This document shows positions 24,698 through 33,375 of a DNA stretch of 35,798 nucleotides, piece after piece. The position numbers were made by a program, and so were the translations under genes. Within the stretch, counting starts at the first letter, position 1. The number at the start of each line of letters is the position of its first letter. Location: contig NHBO02000064.1 of NCBI GenBank assembly GCA_002167845.2, positions 1-35,798 of the forward strand, read 5' to 3'. The DNA is from Phycisphaera sp. TMED9. Its GTDB lineage: Bacteria; Planctomycetota; Phycisphaerae; Phycisphaerales; SM1A02. The notes beneath the pieces are model-generated. The model was not told the origin of the DNA and did no database searches. It saw only the letters and a list, made by a program, of their open reading frames with translations.

Positions 24698-25636
24698 ATG
24701 AATTCGGCTCCTGAGGCCGAGGCGGACCACGACGAAGGAACGCTCGACGAGGACCTCGAAATGGACCATGGCATCCAAAACGACCGGAACGATGTGGCAC
24801 TGGAAGCAGTGCGGAACATCAGTCACATCGCGACACTTCCCGAGGTGACGGTTCGAATCATCGAACTCGTGGAAGATCCGTCGTCGAGCGCCCGTGATCT
24901 CCATGCCATGATCTCGAGTGATCCCGCGCTGACCGCCCGCATGCTCAAGGTGGTGAACTCGGCTTTCTACGGACTTCCACGACAGATCGCATCGATCAAT
25001 CGAGCCGTTTCACTTCTCGGCCTCAACGCGGTCAAGAACATCGCGGTCGCCGCGAGTCTCGCGAAGCTCTTTCGCGGCGGCGAACTCGGGCCCCATTTCG
25101 ATGCGCACGATCTCTGGCTTCACTCCTGCGTCACGGCGAGCACCGCGAGAATCATCGCGAATTCGAATCGGAAGAATGCCGTCGACGAGGCCTTCCTCGC
25201 CGGTCTCGTCCATGATGTCGGCGTGCTCGTGGAACTCCAGAGCGACCGGGCACGATTCACGGAAGCCGTGGAACGATCCGCGGCCGGACGCGATCTTCGG
25301 GAGTGCGAACGAGAATGTCTCGGGAACGACCACGAAGGATTCGGCGCGGCGCTGTGCGAACACTGGAAGTTTCCGTCGAGCCTGGTCTGGGTGGCCGGAC
25401 ACCATCACGATCCCGTTTCGGTGCCGCCAGCCAATCGCGACCTGCCGATGATCGTTCATGTCGCGGATCGAATCGCCGCTGAAGTCGCCGGCGGTTTCAC
25501 GCTTGACCTGCAGGCGGGGGGCATCGCTCCGGAAGCGTTGGAATTCCTGGGGCTTGACGCAACGAGCCTCGAGGCGATTCGAGTTCAAGCCACGCTGGCT
25601 GCCCGCGATGGTGGGGAATTGCTCGCTGCCGCGTGA
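24698..25636 (+). CDS. HDOD-domain signalling protein
   Basis: 312 residues. After a 35-residue acidic N-terminus comes an HDOD domain: LPEVTVRIIELVEDPSSSA, ISSDPALTARMLKVVNS, AFYGLPRQIASINRAV, SLLGLNAVKNIAVA, FLAGLVHDVGVL, and a HHHDP motif further on. HDOD proteins are regulatory relatives of HD phosphohydrolases and act in signalling, motility or stress control, usually without known enzyme activity. The HD pair in LVHDVG is kept here. GAGG at 24684-24687 lies ten bases before the ATG; a GTG three bases upstream is also possible. No receiver or output domain is attached. The 139 bases before it hold no other supported gene. Confidence 0.88.
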   Translation: MNSAPEAEADHDEGTLDEDLEMDHGIQNDRNDVALEAVRNISHIATLPEVTVRIIELVEDPSSSARDLHAMISSDPALTARMLKVVNSAFYGLPRQIASINRAVSLLGLNAVKNIAVAASLAKLFRGGELGPHFDAHDLWLHSCVTASTARIIANSNRKNAVDEAFLAGLVHDVGVLVELQSDRARFTEAVERSAAGRDLRECERECLGNDHEGFGAALCEHWKFPSSLVWVAGHHHDPVSVPPANRDLPMIVHVADRIAAEVAGGFTLDLQAGGIAPEALEFLGLDATSLEAIRVQATLAARDGGELLAAA

Positions 25637-25691
25637 CTTTCGCCGGTTCGGATTGGCGGCCCCACCCATGGGCGGGCTACCATCCGGATAG

Positions 25692-26405
25692 ATGTCCTCC
25701 TACCGCGTCGATTTCGGAAAGCCCATCCCGCTCTTCCCGCTTCCGGGCGTGTCGCTTCTGCCGCACGGAGCGCAGCCCCTTCACATCTTCGAGCCTCGGT
25801 ATCGGCAGATGGTCGAGCGATGTCTCGCCACTGGAAATGGTGATCTGGAGAAAGCCGATCCGATCGCGATGGCGGTGATCGACGAGCGCCAGGGTGCGGG
25901 GTCCGGCGAGGTGTCGCTGTGCGAGGCGGTGTGCGTGGGGCGAATCGCGAGAGTGGAGCAACTTCCAAGCGGACGTTTCAATCTTCTGCTTCACGGGCTG
26001 TGCCGGGCGCGGATCGACGAGCTCGATCCGCCGGCAGACGAACGGCTTCACCTTCGCGCCTGGCTTCGTCCCATCGAGCCGGACTTCCAGGCCGCTCCGG
26101 CCCTTCCCGAAGCGCGACGGACGATTCGAAGCCTCCTCGGGAACAGTCGTCTTCGCCGACTGGCGGCGGCGGGCATGGCGACGGAGTGGCTTGATCGCGA
26201 CGACCTGCCGACGAGCGTGGTCCTCGACCTGATCGGATTCGCGGTGGTGCGGGACGAGGCGATCAGGTATCGCCTTCTGGAGCAAGGCGACTGCCGGCGT
26301 CGAGCGGAGACGGTGACCAGGGAGTTGAAGATGCTCGACCGACTGGTCGCGCAGGTCGATCTTCAAAACCATGCGTCCTGGCCCAAGGGCCTGAGCTGGA
26401 ACTGA
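25692..26405 (+). CDS. Stand-alone Lon N-terminal (substrate-binding) domain protein
   Basis: 237 residues. The first half matches the N-terminal domain of Lon protease: PIPLFPLPGVSLLPH (11-25), PLHIFEPRYRQMVERCL, AVCVGRIARVEQLPSGRFNLLLHGLCRAR in pieces. The second half is helical, as in the longer stand-alone members. There is no AAA+ or protease domain, so it is not a peptidase itself. The family is widespread (LonN, YbfF-like annotations differ) and is thought to bind peptides or unfolded protein, but the role is unsettled. It ends nine bases from the stop of the convergent cyclophilin gene. No Shine-Dalgarno site is visible. Confidence 0.88.
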   Translation: MSSYRVDFGKPIPLFPLPGVSLLPHGAQPLHIFEPRYRQMVERCLATGNGDLEKADPIAMAVIDERQGAGSGEVSLCEAVCVGRIARVEQLPSGRFNLLLHGLCRARIDELDPPADERLHLRAWLRPIEPDFQAAPALPEARRTIRSLLGNSRLRRLAAAGMATEWLDRDDLPTSVVLDLIGFAVVRDEAIRYRLLEQGDCRRRAETVTRELKMLDRLVAQVDLQNHASWPKGLSWN

Positions 26406-26414
26406 TCTGACGAT

Positions 26415-27113
26415 TCACTTTCGCGGATCGGGCGAGTAGTCGAGCGATTCGTTCCATTCGGCGATTCGCTCGGCGTGGACGTCGAGCAGCGGGGCGGGAT
26501 CGCCCTCGATGATGATTCGACGAACAACGTCGTCCTTCATCAAGCCGATCACCACGTCCTGACCCTCCACGACTTCGCCGAAGATCGGGTACTTGAACGT
26601 ATAGCGTTCGCTTTGCGGCTTGGTGGTGACGAAGAACTCGTTGGTTCTCACCATGGCGGTCGGGTCGTCGCCGAGTCGGACCATCGCGACCATTCCGCCT
26701 CGGTCGAATTTCAGATCCGCGGCGAATTCGGGGGCGATCGAGTATCCGGGGAAGTACCGCTCGTCTTCGTCGTTGAACGGGTTTCCGACCTGTCGGATGA
26801 CCCGCGAGTGCCGATAGAAGGAAAGATCGTCGAAGTACCCGCGTTGCACGAGGTTCACGAAGTTGGCGCAACTGATCGGAGCGCGATCCGTTCGGAGCTT
26901 GAACCGAAAACTCCCGCGATCGGTCTCGACGGTTGCAAAGAGCGGGCCCTGGTCCGCCATGGTCGCCGGTGCAGAGGGCGTCATCGGAGCGGTCGAGGAT
27001 TCCCCGCACCCGACGAGGAGGATCGTGGCCGCGATCATGCCGATCACGCCCGATCTGATGTTGCAGCGTCCGGCGAGTCCTGATGATCTGGTGCGCGGAA
27101 TGCTGGGTGGCAT
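26415..27113 (-). CDS. Cyclophilin-type peptidyl-prolyl isomerase lipoprotein
   Basis: 232 residues. A basic leader and hydrophobic stretch end in the lipobox LLVGC (C36), so it is probably membrane-tethered in the periplasm. The rest is a cyclophilin fold: FKLRTDRAPISCANFVNLV, GYFDDLSFYR, GYSIAPEF, RGGMVAMVR, EFFVTTKP, IFGEVVEGQDVV. Several active-site positions differ from the classic enzyme: the loop normally reading HRVIPGFMIQGG is shortened to SRVIRQVGNP, and the usual SQFF is NEFF, so isomerase activity is uncertain. The start is chosen for its Arg-rich leader; a later ATG just before the hydrophobic part leaves too little positive charge. No clear ribosome binding site is seen. Confidence 0.85.
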   Translation of the reverse strand: MPPSIPRTRSSGLAGRCNIRSGVIGMIAATILLVGCGESSTAPMTPSAPATMADQGPLFATVETDRGSFRFKLRTDRAPISCANFVNLVQRGYFDDLSFYRHSRVIRQVGNPFNDEDERYFPGYSIAPEFAADLKFDRGGMVAMVRLGDDPTAMVRTNEFFVTTKPQSERYTFKYPIFGEVVEGQDVVIGLMKDDVVRRIIIEGDPAPLLDVHAERIAEWNESLDYSPDPRK

Positions 27114-27382
27114 GAAGTCGATCCGGTACGAGGGACGCGAGGCGGACGAATTTCCAGACGAGAACTCACAGGATACGATCTCGATCGGAGGCGGGCCCCA
27201 TGTTCCGATCGCCATTGATCATTCGGCCGTTCGAATCGAAACGTCGGATTCGAAGATCACTCGGGCTCCCTCTCGGGGTGATCGGTGCGTTGACGATGTC
27301 CGGTGCCGCTCCGTCGACCCTCGACGGCGTGGAATCCTCGCTGTCGAGTTCGTCCGGCGTGGCGTCGACCGGGAAGTGATTC

Positions 27383-27399
27383 GATCCCCGCCGGGGATC
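27383..27399 (-). terminator. Short hairpin at the galactokinase stop
   Basis: Perfect 7-bp arms gatcccc and ggggatc (27383-27389, 27393-27399) with a 3-base loop overlap the galK stop codon. On the minus strand the tail is gaatcac, without a T-run, so termination is possible but weakly supported. Confidence 0.3.
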
Positions 27400-28573
27400 A
27401 GGACTCGAGACGAACTCCCTGGCAGGCGTGGACCATCATCGACGTCGGAATCCTCCCGTAGGCGTCCGCGAATCGTCTTTCGATCGTCTGTCGCACGTGC
27501 TCGATCGCGGGAGACGAGACCAGGAGAATCGCGCTTCCGCCGAAGCCACCGCCGGTCATTCGAGCACCGAAGCAGCCGTCACCGCGCAGATCGGCGGCGG
27601 TATCCACGATGCAATCGAGTTCGGGGATCGAGACTTCGAAGAGGTCGCGAAGCGAGCGGTGGCCGTCGAGCAGGATTTCACCGAGTCGGTGCAGATCACC
27701 CGCTTCCAGCGCGGCGACCGCATCGTCGACCCGGGCGTTCTCCTGGACGACGTGGGTCGCTCGTCTTCGATCCCGTTCGGTGAGATCGGCGTCGGCGATT
27801 GATTCGATCGAGGCATCGCGGAGTGATCCGGAAAGAACCGCCTGGACTCGTTCGCAGGAGTCGCGTCGATCGGCGTAGCCGCCGTCGGAGAGTCGATGGG
27901 TGACTCCGCTGTCCACGATCAAGACGACGGCCTCTTCCGCGGACGGCATCTTCACCGGGGTCAGGTGAAGATCACGACAGTCGATCCGAAGGGCCTTGCC
28001 TTCGATGCCTGCGGCTGAAACCAGCATGTCCATGATTCCGCATGGCGTTCCGACGAATTCATGTTCGGCGGCCTGCGCCTGTCGCGCGAGGGTGTGGTGA
28101 TCCGCGGGGCGGTCGAAGAACGAGGCGACCGCCGCGGCGAGCGCCACCTCCACCGCGGCACTTGATGAGAGTCCGGCACCGATGGGGATGTCGCTGGTCA
28201 CCAGGACGTTCAGAGGCTGACCACCGGTGCCACCGGCGGCATGCAGAACGCCGAGAAGGTGGTTCGCGAAGCGATGATCCGGAGTCGGGTCGGGAGCGGT
28301 GATGGGGGCCCCGGGGTATTCGACGGAGACTCCGAGATCGTCGGCGACGAAGACCGATCGATCATCGGCACCGATTCCGATGGCGATGGCGGCCCTCGGG
28401 TCGATCGCGAAGGGGAGCACGAGGCCCTCGGTGTAGTCGACGTGCTCTCCGATCAGATTCACTCGGCCGGGGGCGGAAGCCACGCAGGCGGGAGACTCGC
28501 CGAAGCGATCGAGGAAGGCCGACCGGGCTCGATCCGCGGCGGTCTGGTGAGATGAATCGGTCGTCCGGGTCAT
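27398..28573 (-). CDS. galK: Galactokinase
   Basis: 391 residues of the GHMP kinase family, at the normal galactokinase length. It phosphorylates galactose with ATP to galactose 1-phosphate. Seen: the galactokinase signature APGRVNLIGEHVDYTEG (34-50), the GHMP ATP loop PIGAGLSSSAAVEVA, the EHEFVGTPCGIMDML segment with the catalytic Asp, and the C-terminal MTGGGFGGSAI. The ATG overlaps the stop of the secreted helical protein as ATGA, supporting this start over one 45 bases upstream. No galT or galE lies nearby in the window. Arabinokinase or GalNAc kinase activity cannot be excluded. Confidence 0.94.
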   Translation of the reverse strand: MTRTTDSSHQTAADRARSAFLDRFGESPACVASAPGRVNLIGEHVDYTEGLVLPFAIDPRAAIAIGIGADDRSVFVADDLGVSVEYPGAPITAPDPTPDHRFANHLLGVLHAAGGTGGQPLNVLVTSDIPIGAGLSSSAAVEVALAAAVASFFDRPADHHTLARQAQAAEHEFVGTPCGIMDMLVSAAGIEGKALRIDCRDLHLTPVKMPSAEEAVVLIVDSGVTHRLSDGGYADRRDSCERVQAVLSGSLRDASIESIADADLTERDRRRATHVVQENARVDDAVAALEAGDLHRLGEILLDGHRSLRDLFEVSIPELDCIVDTAADLRGDGCFGARMTGGGFGGSAILLVSSPAIEHVRQTIERRFADAYGRIPTSMMVHACQGVRLES

Positions 28574-29994
28574 GGGGTTTCCGATCCCGATCCTTGGGAG
28601 GTTTCGGGGCTCGTCCATTCGGGCTGTTCACGAATCAACCGGAGATCCTCGACGGTCTCTCGGAGTCGATCTCGCGACCACTCGTCCCGACGGTCGTAGG
28701 CGCCGGTGGCGGCACGGTGATTTCGCACTCGGAGTTCGATCTTTTCGCCCAGACCGGCCAGTGGTCGCACCAGTTGATCGAACTGTTTCCGTCGCTTGAG
28801 AACCAGATCGAGCAGATCGATCTCGTTCTGCAACGCGATGATGTCGTCGTCGATGCTCGGGCCATCGGCGATCTCGGAGAAGGGAATCGAAGCGCTGACG
28901 TGTCGATACTGGGCCTGGAGCGTCAAGTCGGCCTGGCGTGCCGCATCGACGCCCAGTCGGTTGAGACGTTCCGCGGTCGCCGCGAGCAGTGACTCGATGT
29001 CGTCCTTCGACCGATCATCGATGTCGTCGGATTCCAGGACGTCGAAGATCAATCGATCGAGACGCTGATCTTCGACGAAGAGTGCGGGGTGGGCGAGTTC
29101 GTGATGCCTTCGGACGATCTGGAGAAACACCAGTGGCGGCAGGCGCCGGGCGAGTCCCGCGACCATCTCCGCGTTGAGTTGTCGTCGAGGGATTTCGGTC
29201 GCCACCATGGCGTCGTCGAGGGCTTCGAATTCCGCTTCCAACCGTGCTCTCTCCTCGCCGTCGACGAGCCGTCGCCAGCCAGGTCCGAGTTCCACCTCGA
29301 GGTTCGCCCGCATCCGCTCGATCGCTTCGAGTCTCGACCACCGTTCGGCCAGTGCCGTGTCCACTTTGACGTCCCATTGGTCGAGGGCGGGGAGCACCGC
29401 GTCGAGCAGTTCGGGATCCGCGGCGACGGAAGTCAGCAGGTCGGCGGCCTCGATCGACGTCCCCGGGAGTCGATCGGGGAACCCGAGCAGTTCGCGACGT
29501 CGTTTCCTTCGCTGTCGCAGGGTCGCTGCAGATTGATCGCCCTTGGCCTCTTCACTCCGTTTGGCGAGACGGAGACGATCGAAGACCGCGGCATCCGCGG
29601 CGTCCGCGGCGCGGAACGCCTGCCCCCGTGCGTTCAGAAGTGCCGTGAGTTCGGGCGTGAAACTCGTCTCGATCCGGCCGATCTGGGGATCGATGGAGAA
29701 ACAAGCCGCCCATCGCTCGCGAATCGTCTTGATGGGGCCGTTGAGAAGGGGTTCCCAGGTTCGTTGGTAGCCCTCGATGGCTTCCGCGACGGCTTCGTCA
29801 TCTTCGATTTCGAGTTCCTCGGCCAACCCTCGGATCCGGGATTCGTCCATCGCCGACGGTTCGTAGAGTGAGCGAAGATCACGTTCGAGACGCGCTCGTT
29901 CCGCCGCGGAGATCTGCGCCTCGGCGATGTCCGGGGCTCCGAAGATCATCAAGATCAGACAGAACGACAGGAACCTCACGCGGCCTGCGATCAT
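28570..29994 (-). CDS. Secreted, mostly helical protein, function unknown
   Basis: 474 residues. The N-terminus is a signal peptide (hydrophobic 7-21, cleavage expected after AEA near residue 25). The mature part is almost wholly charged and helical, rich in Arg, Glu, Asp and Ala, with heptad-like stretches such as ERARLERDLRSLYE and DDIIALQNEIDLLDLVLKRR, suggesting coiled coils. No known domain or catalytic motif is seen. The start is chosen because the signal peptide begins there; the upstream in-frame extension overlaps the sulfotransferase gene. The stop overlaps galK by four bases. Its place between a sulfotransferase and galactokinase suggests co-transcription, but gives no clear function. 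Confidence 0.8.
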   Translation of the reverse strand: MIAGRVRFLSFCLILMIFGAPDIAEAQISAAERARLERDLRSLYEPSAMDESRIRGLAEELEIEDDEAVAEAIEGYQRTWEPLLNGPIKTIRERWAACFSIDPQIGRIETSFTPELTALLNARGQAFRAADAADAAVFDRLRLAKRSEEAKGDQSAATLRQRRKRRRELLGFPDRLPGTSIEAADLLTSVAADPELLDAVLPALDQWDVKVDTALAERWSRLEAIERMRANLEVELGPGWRRLVDGEERARLEAEFEALDDAMVATEIPRRQLNAEMVAGLARRLPPLVFLQIVRRHHELAHPALFVEDQRLDRLIFDVLESDDIDDRSKDDIESLLAATAERLNRLGVDAARQADLTLQAQYRHVSASIPFSEIADGPSIDDDIIALQNEIDLLDLVLKRRKQFDQLVRPLAGLGEKIELRVRNHRAATGAYDRRDEWSRDRLRETVEDLRLIREQPEWTSPETSQGSGSETP

Positions 29995-30067
29995 CGTCGA
30001 GGTCGAGATGGAATCGGTCTGGCGCGTGGCGGGGCTCCGTCGGAAGCGACTGGATCGGTCATGGAGG

Positions 30068-30964
30068 TCAGTCCTGAAGATCGTATCGGTCCACCCAGTC
30101 CCGATCCTCTTCATATCCCACTGCAACGAGTGCGTCTCCTGCGAGTTCGTCGAATCTGCGTGCGGCGGTGGGGCCGAAGTGATTGACCCAGTCCCCGGCG
30201 ACTCCCTTGCGGATGAAACTGCCGCGATCCTCTTCGCCGGCCTTTCGTCCGCCGGTCTGGCGGGCCATCGAATACTTCTCGACCGTCTGTCGGACCACCC
30301 AGTCATCCGGCCGATTGCCGGTGAGCCGTTCGATCGAGGAAGAGAGCGTTCCGGCGGTGTCCGCGACGAGCTCTTCGTAACTCAGATAGACCACGCCGGG
30401 TCGGCCGCGTCCACCGTCATGCCACTCCATCACGTGATCCCGCCAGTTTCGAGGTGAGTCTCGAGGATTCTGGAATTCGTGCTCGATGAACGGACCGAGA
30501 TTTCGTCGAGTGTCGTTCGGGTCGTAGCCGGCGCCGAAGATCCGATCGTAGACCTGGCCGAAGCGGCGGAGGACGGTGGGATTCCCCGCCTGGAGTTCAC
30601 GCATTCGATGGAAGTAGAAGGAGACCATCACATCACGCCCGTCACGACGGAGGTACCAGGCATGGTCGAGTCCCTTCCGCCAGGGCCAGTGATTGTGAAG
30701 AACGCAGGCGCAGCCGATCGGAAAGATGTTGTGCTCGGGGTACGGGATCTGCATGACTTCCGAGGCCATCTTCCCGAACCACGTCCCACCGGCCTTCGGA
30801 TATTCACAGTCGAGATGGAAGTTCAGTGTTCGACCGTACTTCGTGGCGAGGATGCGATTCAGTCGGTTGGAGACCGAACGCATCGTCACGACGACGCGGT
30901 TCTGCACCGGTGCGAATCCCATTCGAGCATTCTTTCGAGGCGTGGCGGTACTCATGTCGCTCAT
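30068..30964 (-). CDS. PAPS-dependent sulfotransferase (Sulfotransfer_1, SULT-like)
   Basis: 298 residues. Transfers sulfate from PAPS to a hydroxyl or amine. Seen: the 5'-phosphosulfate loop YPKAGGTWFGKM (55-66, classic form YPKSGTTW), the 3'-phosphate motif RRDGRDVMVSFYFH (106-119), and near the C-terminus SFIRKGVAGDWVNHF, matching the RKGxxGDW motif of eukaryotic cytosolic SULTs. The histidine expected as catalytic base may be in the HNHWPW segment (90-95). No signal peptide. The start is either this ATG or one nine bases later; neither has a Shine-Dalgarno site. The acceptor is unknown; a glycan or small molecule are both possible. It is divergent from the HAD hydrolase gene by 112 bases. 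Confidence 0.9.
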   Translation of the reverse strand: MSDMSTATPRKNARMGFAPVQNRVVVTMRSVSNRLNRILATKYGRTLNFHLDCEYPKAGGTWFGKMASEVMQIPYPEHNIFPIGCACVLHNHWPWRKGLDHAWYLRRDGRDVMVSFYFHRMRELQAGNPTVLRRFGQVYDRIFGAGYDPNDTRRNLGPFIEHEFQNPRDSPRNWRDHVMEWHDGGRGRPGVVYLSYEELVADTAGTLSSSIERLTGNRPDDWVVRQTVEKYSMARQTGGRKAGEEDRGSFIRKGVAGDWVNHFGPTAARRFDELAGDALVAVGYEEDRDWVDRYDLQD

Positions 30965-31076
30965 GATACGAAGGAGGCGGATCAGGGGGGTGGGGTGAGA
31001 CGTCCCGGGCACGGCTCCGGGATGATCACGGAGGAATGGTACGCTTCGAGACCCGGATGCCCGAATGGAGCCGATG

Positions 31077-31775
31077 ATGAGCGGATTGGTGATCTTCGAT
31101 CTCGATGGAACCCTGGCGCTCACCAGCGAAGTCGATGATTCCTGCTGGATCGAGGCGGCCCACGAAGTCCTCGGACTGGAGTCGATCGAGACCGATTGGG
31201 GTCACTACGAGCACTCGACGGATGAAGCGATCGCGATGGAGCTGATCTCCCGGCGGACGGATCTTCCGCCCACCGACGACACCGTGCATCTGGTTCGGGA
31301 CGCCTTCATCCGACGAGTCGAAGCGGCTGCCGGTCGAGACCCCGGGCTCTTTCGGCCCGTGCCTGGTGCCACGACCGTCTTTGCTCGTCTTCGGGATGCC
31401 GGCTGGCAGGTGGCGATCGCCACGGGCGGCTGGAGAACCACCGCTCGTCTGAAATTGAAGGTCGCGGGGGTGCCCGATTCCGAGATTCCCGCGGCCCATG
31501 CGGATGATGCCTACCCGCGTGAAGAGATCATCAAACAAGCCTTCGACCGAGCGGCCGCTGTTTCGGAAGAGGCGTTCGAGCGGGTCGTCTACGTCGGGGA
31601 TGGTCGTTGGGACGTGATCGCCACCGATCGAATGGGGATTGGATTCGTCGGCCTTGCGGGTGGCGATCGAGCGGACGTGCTCCGCGCCGCGGGCGCGGCG
31701 GACGTCAGGCCGGACTACCTCGATTTTCCAGCGTTCCTATCGGCGGTGAATCGCCGTGCAACGCCGTTTTTCTGA
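31077..31775 (+). CDS. HAD-superfamily hydrolase, phosphoglycolate phosphatase-like
   Basis: 232 residues. Motif I is IFDLDGTLALT (nucleophile D8, acid D10), motif II IATGGW, and motif IV VVYVGDGRWDVIAT. A helical cap lies between motifs I and II, as in the phosphoglycolate phosphatase group. The usual motif III lysine is probably in ARLKLKVAG. It dephosphorylates a small metabolite that cannot be named from sequence. The start is the ATG six bases after GGAG (31067-31070); two other in-frame ATGs at 31065 and 31074 are possible. A short T-run sits at the end of the gene (31767-31771), preceded by weak inverted repeats of cggcg/cgccg. Confidence 0.85.
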   Translation: MSGLVIFDLDGTLALTSEVDDSCWIEAAHEVLGLESIETDWGHYEHSTDEAIAMELISRRTDLPPTDDTVHLVRDAFIRRVEAAAGRDPGLFRPVPGATTVFARLRDAGWQVAIATGGWRTTARLKLKVAGVPDSEIPAAHADDAYPREEIIKQAFDRAAAVSEEAFERVVYVGDGRWDVIATDRMGIGFVGLAGGDRADVLRAAGAADVRPDYLDFPAFLSAVNRRATPFF

Positions 31776-31946
31776 CTGGGATGTCTGATTGTCGGATCAA
31801 TCGGACGTGTCCCCGTTGCAGTATTGACTATCTTCTGTTGACGTGATGTCGGTTCTCCATGTCCCCATGCAGGGTGATCTCGAAGAATCGGTGCGACGGT
31901 CTTTTTCAATACCCCTTCCGGGATCTTCCCCAGTTCGGAGCTTCTC

Positions 31947-32528
31947 ATGACATCGATGGCGCTTCTCATTCCTCTCTTGGTCGTTGCAGGCCTGGTGTTG
32001 CTCGTGGTCATGTTCGTGATCGGTCTCTACAACGGCCTGCAGCGGAAGAAGCTCGGTGTCGAGAATTCATGGAGCGACATCGATGTCCAGCTCAAGCGGC
32101 GGCATGATCTGATTCCGAATCTGGTCAACTCGGTCAAGGGTTACGCCTCGCATGAGTCCGGTACCTTCGAAGCGGTGACCGCGGCTCGGGCGGCTGCGAC
32201 GAGTGCAAGTGGAGTCTCTGAACAGGCGGGCGCCGAGAGCATGCTGACGCAGGCGCTCGGGAAGCTCATGGTCGTCGCCGAGGCGTATCCGGATCTCAAG
32301 GCGAACACGAACTTCCTTCAACTCCAGGAAGAACTGACCAGCACCGAGAACAAGATCGGTTTCGCCCGACAGCACTACAACCGGACGGTGAACACGTATA
32401 ACGAGGCGACGAAGGTCTTCCCGTCGAACCTCATCGCCGGAATGTTCGGATTCACCGAGAAGGACTTCTTCGAACTCGACGAGAGCGAAGCGGCCGCCGT
32501 GAAGCAGGCGCCAAAGGTCGAATTCTGA
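31947..32528 (+). CDS. LemA family protein
   Basis: 193 residues. One N-terminal transmembrane helix (5-27) followed by the LemA helical core: NSWSDIDVQLKRRHDLIPNL (40-59), VNSVKGYASHE, KLMVVAEAYPDLKAN, FLQLQEELTSTENKI, ARQHYNRTVNTYN and FPSNLIAGMFGF. All the family landmarks are present. LemA proteins are membrane proteins of unsettled function, often next to TPM-domain or DUF3137 proteins. GGAG lies six bases before the ATG. A closely related paralogue lies 0.8 kb downstream. The 171 bases upstream hold a possible short leader ORF (see findings). Confidence 0.95.
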   Translation: MTSMALLIPLLVVAGLVLLVVMFVIGLYNGLQRKKLGVENSWSDIDVQLKRRHDLIPNLVNSVKGYASHESGTFEAVTAARAAATSASGVSEQAGAESMLTQALGKLMVVAEAYPDLKANTNFLQLQEELTSTENKIGFARQHYNRTVNTYNEATKVFPSNLIAGMFGFTEKDFFELDESEAAAVKQAPKVEF

Positions 32529-32661
32529 TTCGCCGTCTTCGAAGCCGACGTGAAGTGGTCTTCTTCCATCCTTCGTGGACCCATGGGGGACCAAGAAAGG
32601 CGGTGACGGCGGCGGTGTCCTGTGGTTTTCTCCGGTGGGAACGACACGGGAGGGTTCGGCC

Positions 32662-33375
32662 ATGGAAGTGATCCTGATCATTCTCGTCGTGGTGGCCGTG
32701 GTCGCGGGGCTGGTGTTCAATCATCGGCTGGCGCAGAAGCGACGAGAGGCGATGCAGGCGTTCGCGGCCGATCGCGGACTTGCTTTCATCGCGGGGCACG
32801 ATTCGTCTCATGACGAACGGTTCAGTCGTTTCGGAATGTTCCGGCGGGGGCATTCCCGCGCCGCCTTCAACACGATGGACGGAACGATGGCGATGGGCGA
32901 CCGGTCGGTCCGGGTTCGAGCCGGCGACTTCAGATTCCGGGAACAGCGAGGATCCGGCAAGAATCGACGGACCGTGACCGTGAAGCTCAGCTACCTCATC
33001 ATGTGGAATCCATTCGGTGAGGGCCCGGAGACCATCGTGCGCCGCGAGGGGATCTTCGACCGTCTGAAGGGCGTGCTCGGCTTCGACGACATCGACTTCG
33101 AGAGCGTCGAGTTCAGCAAGGCGTATCACGTCTCCAGCGACGACAAGCGGTTTGCATACGATCTCATCGATCCTCGGATGATGGAGTTCATCATGTCCAC
33201 CTCGCCGCCCGCGTTCGAGATCGACGGCGAACTCATCTGCATTTCGGACGGGAAGAGGCGGTGGGACATCGAGGGGTTCGGTCGGCACTTCGACTGGGCC
33301 CGCGATTTCCTGGCCCACTGGCCTCGGCATCTGGCGAAGTCGATGGCCGATCGAGACACGAAGGGAAGCCAATGA
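32662..33375 (+). CDS. Membrane-anchored protein between two LemA genes (DUF3137-like)
   Basis: 237 residues. An N-terminal transmembrane helix (2-19) is followed by a basic stretch RLAQKRREAM and a soluble, beta-rich domain with AFAADRGLAFIAG, FRRGHSRAAFNTM, LSYLIMWNP and DDKRFAYDLIDPRMMEFI. The pattern resembles the DUF3137 group that commonly accompanies LemA, but the match is by context and general shape. The start is the ATG after GGGAGGG (32648-32654), seven bases away. The stop overlaps the second lemA as ATGA. It probably works with the LemA proteins at the inner membrane. Function unknown. Confidence 0.82.
   Translation: MEVILIILVVVAVVAGLVFNHRLAQKRREAMQAFAADRGLAFIAGHDSSHDERFSRFGMFRRGHSRAAFNTMDGTMAMGDRSVRVRAGDFRFREQRGSGKNRRTVTVKLSYLIMWNPFGEGPETIVRREGIFDRLKGVLGFDDIDFESVEFSKAYHVSSDDKRFAYDLIDPRMMEFIMSTSPPAFEIDGELICISDGKRRWDIEGFGRHFDWARDFLAHWPRHLAKSMADRDTKGSQ

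Noticed and set aside
31036-31077. 13-codon upstream ORF ending in overlap with the HAD hydrolase start
   Set aside because: GGAGG is only one base before its ATG, too close for normal initiation, and the peptide has no features.
31741-31771. Terminator at the end of the HAD hydrolase gene
   Set aside because: The inverted repeats are only five pairs long with a large loop before the T-run, and lie inside the coding region.
31824-31843. TTGACT and TTGACG as -35 promoter boxes before lemA
   Set aside because: No -10-like sequence is found at the proper spacing from either.
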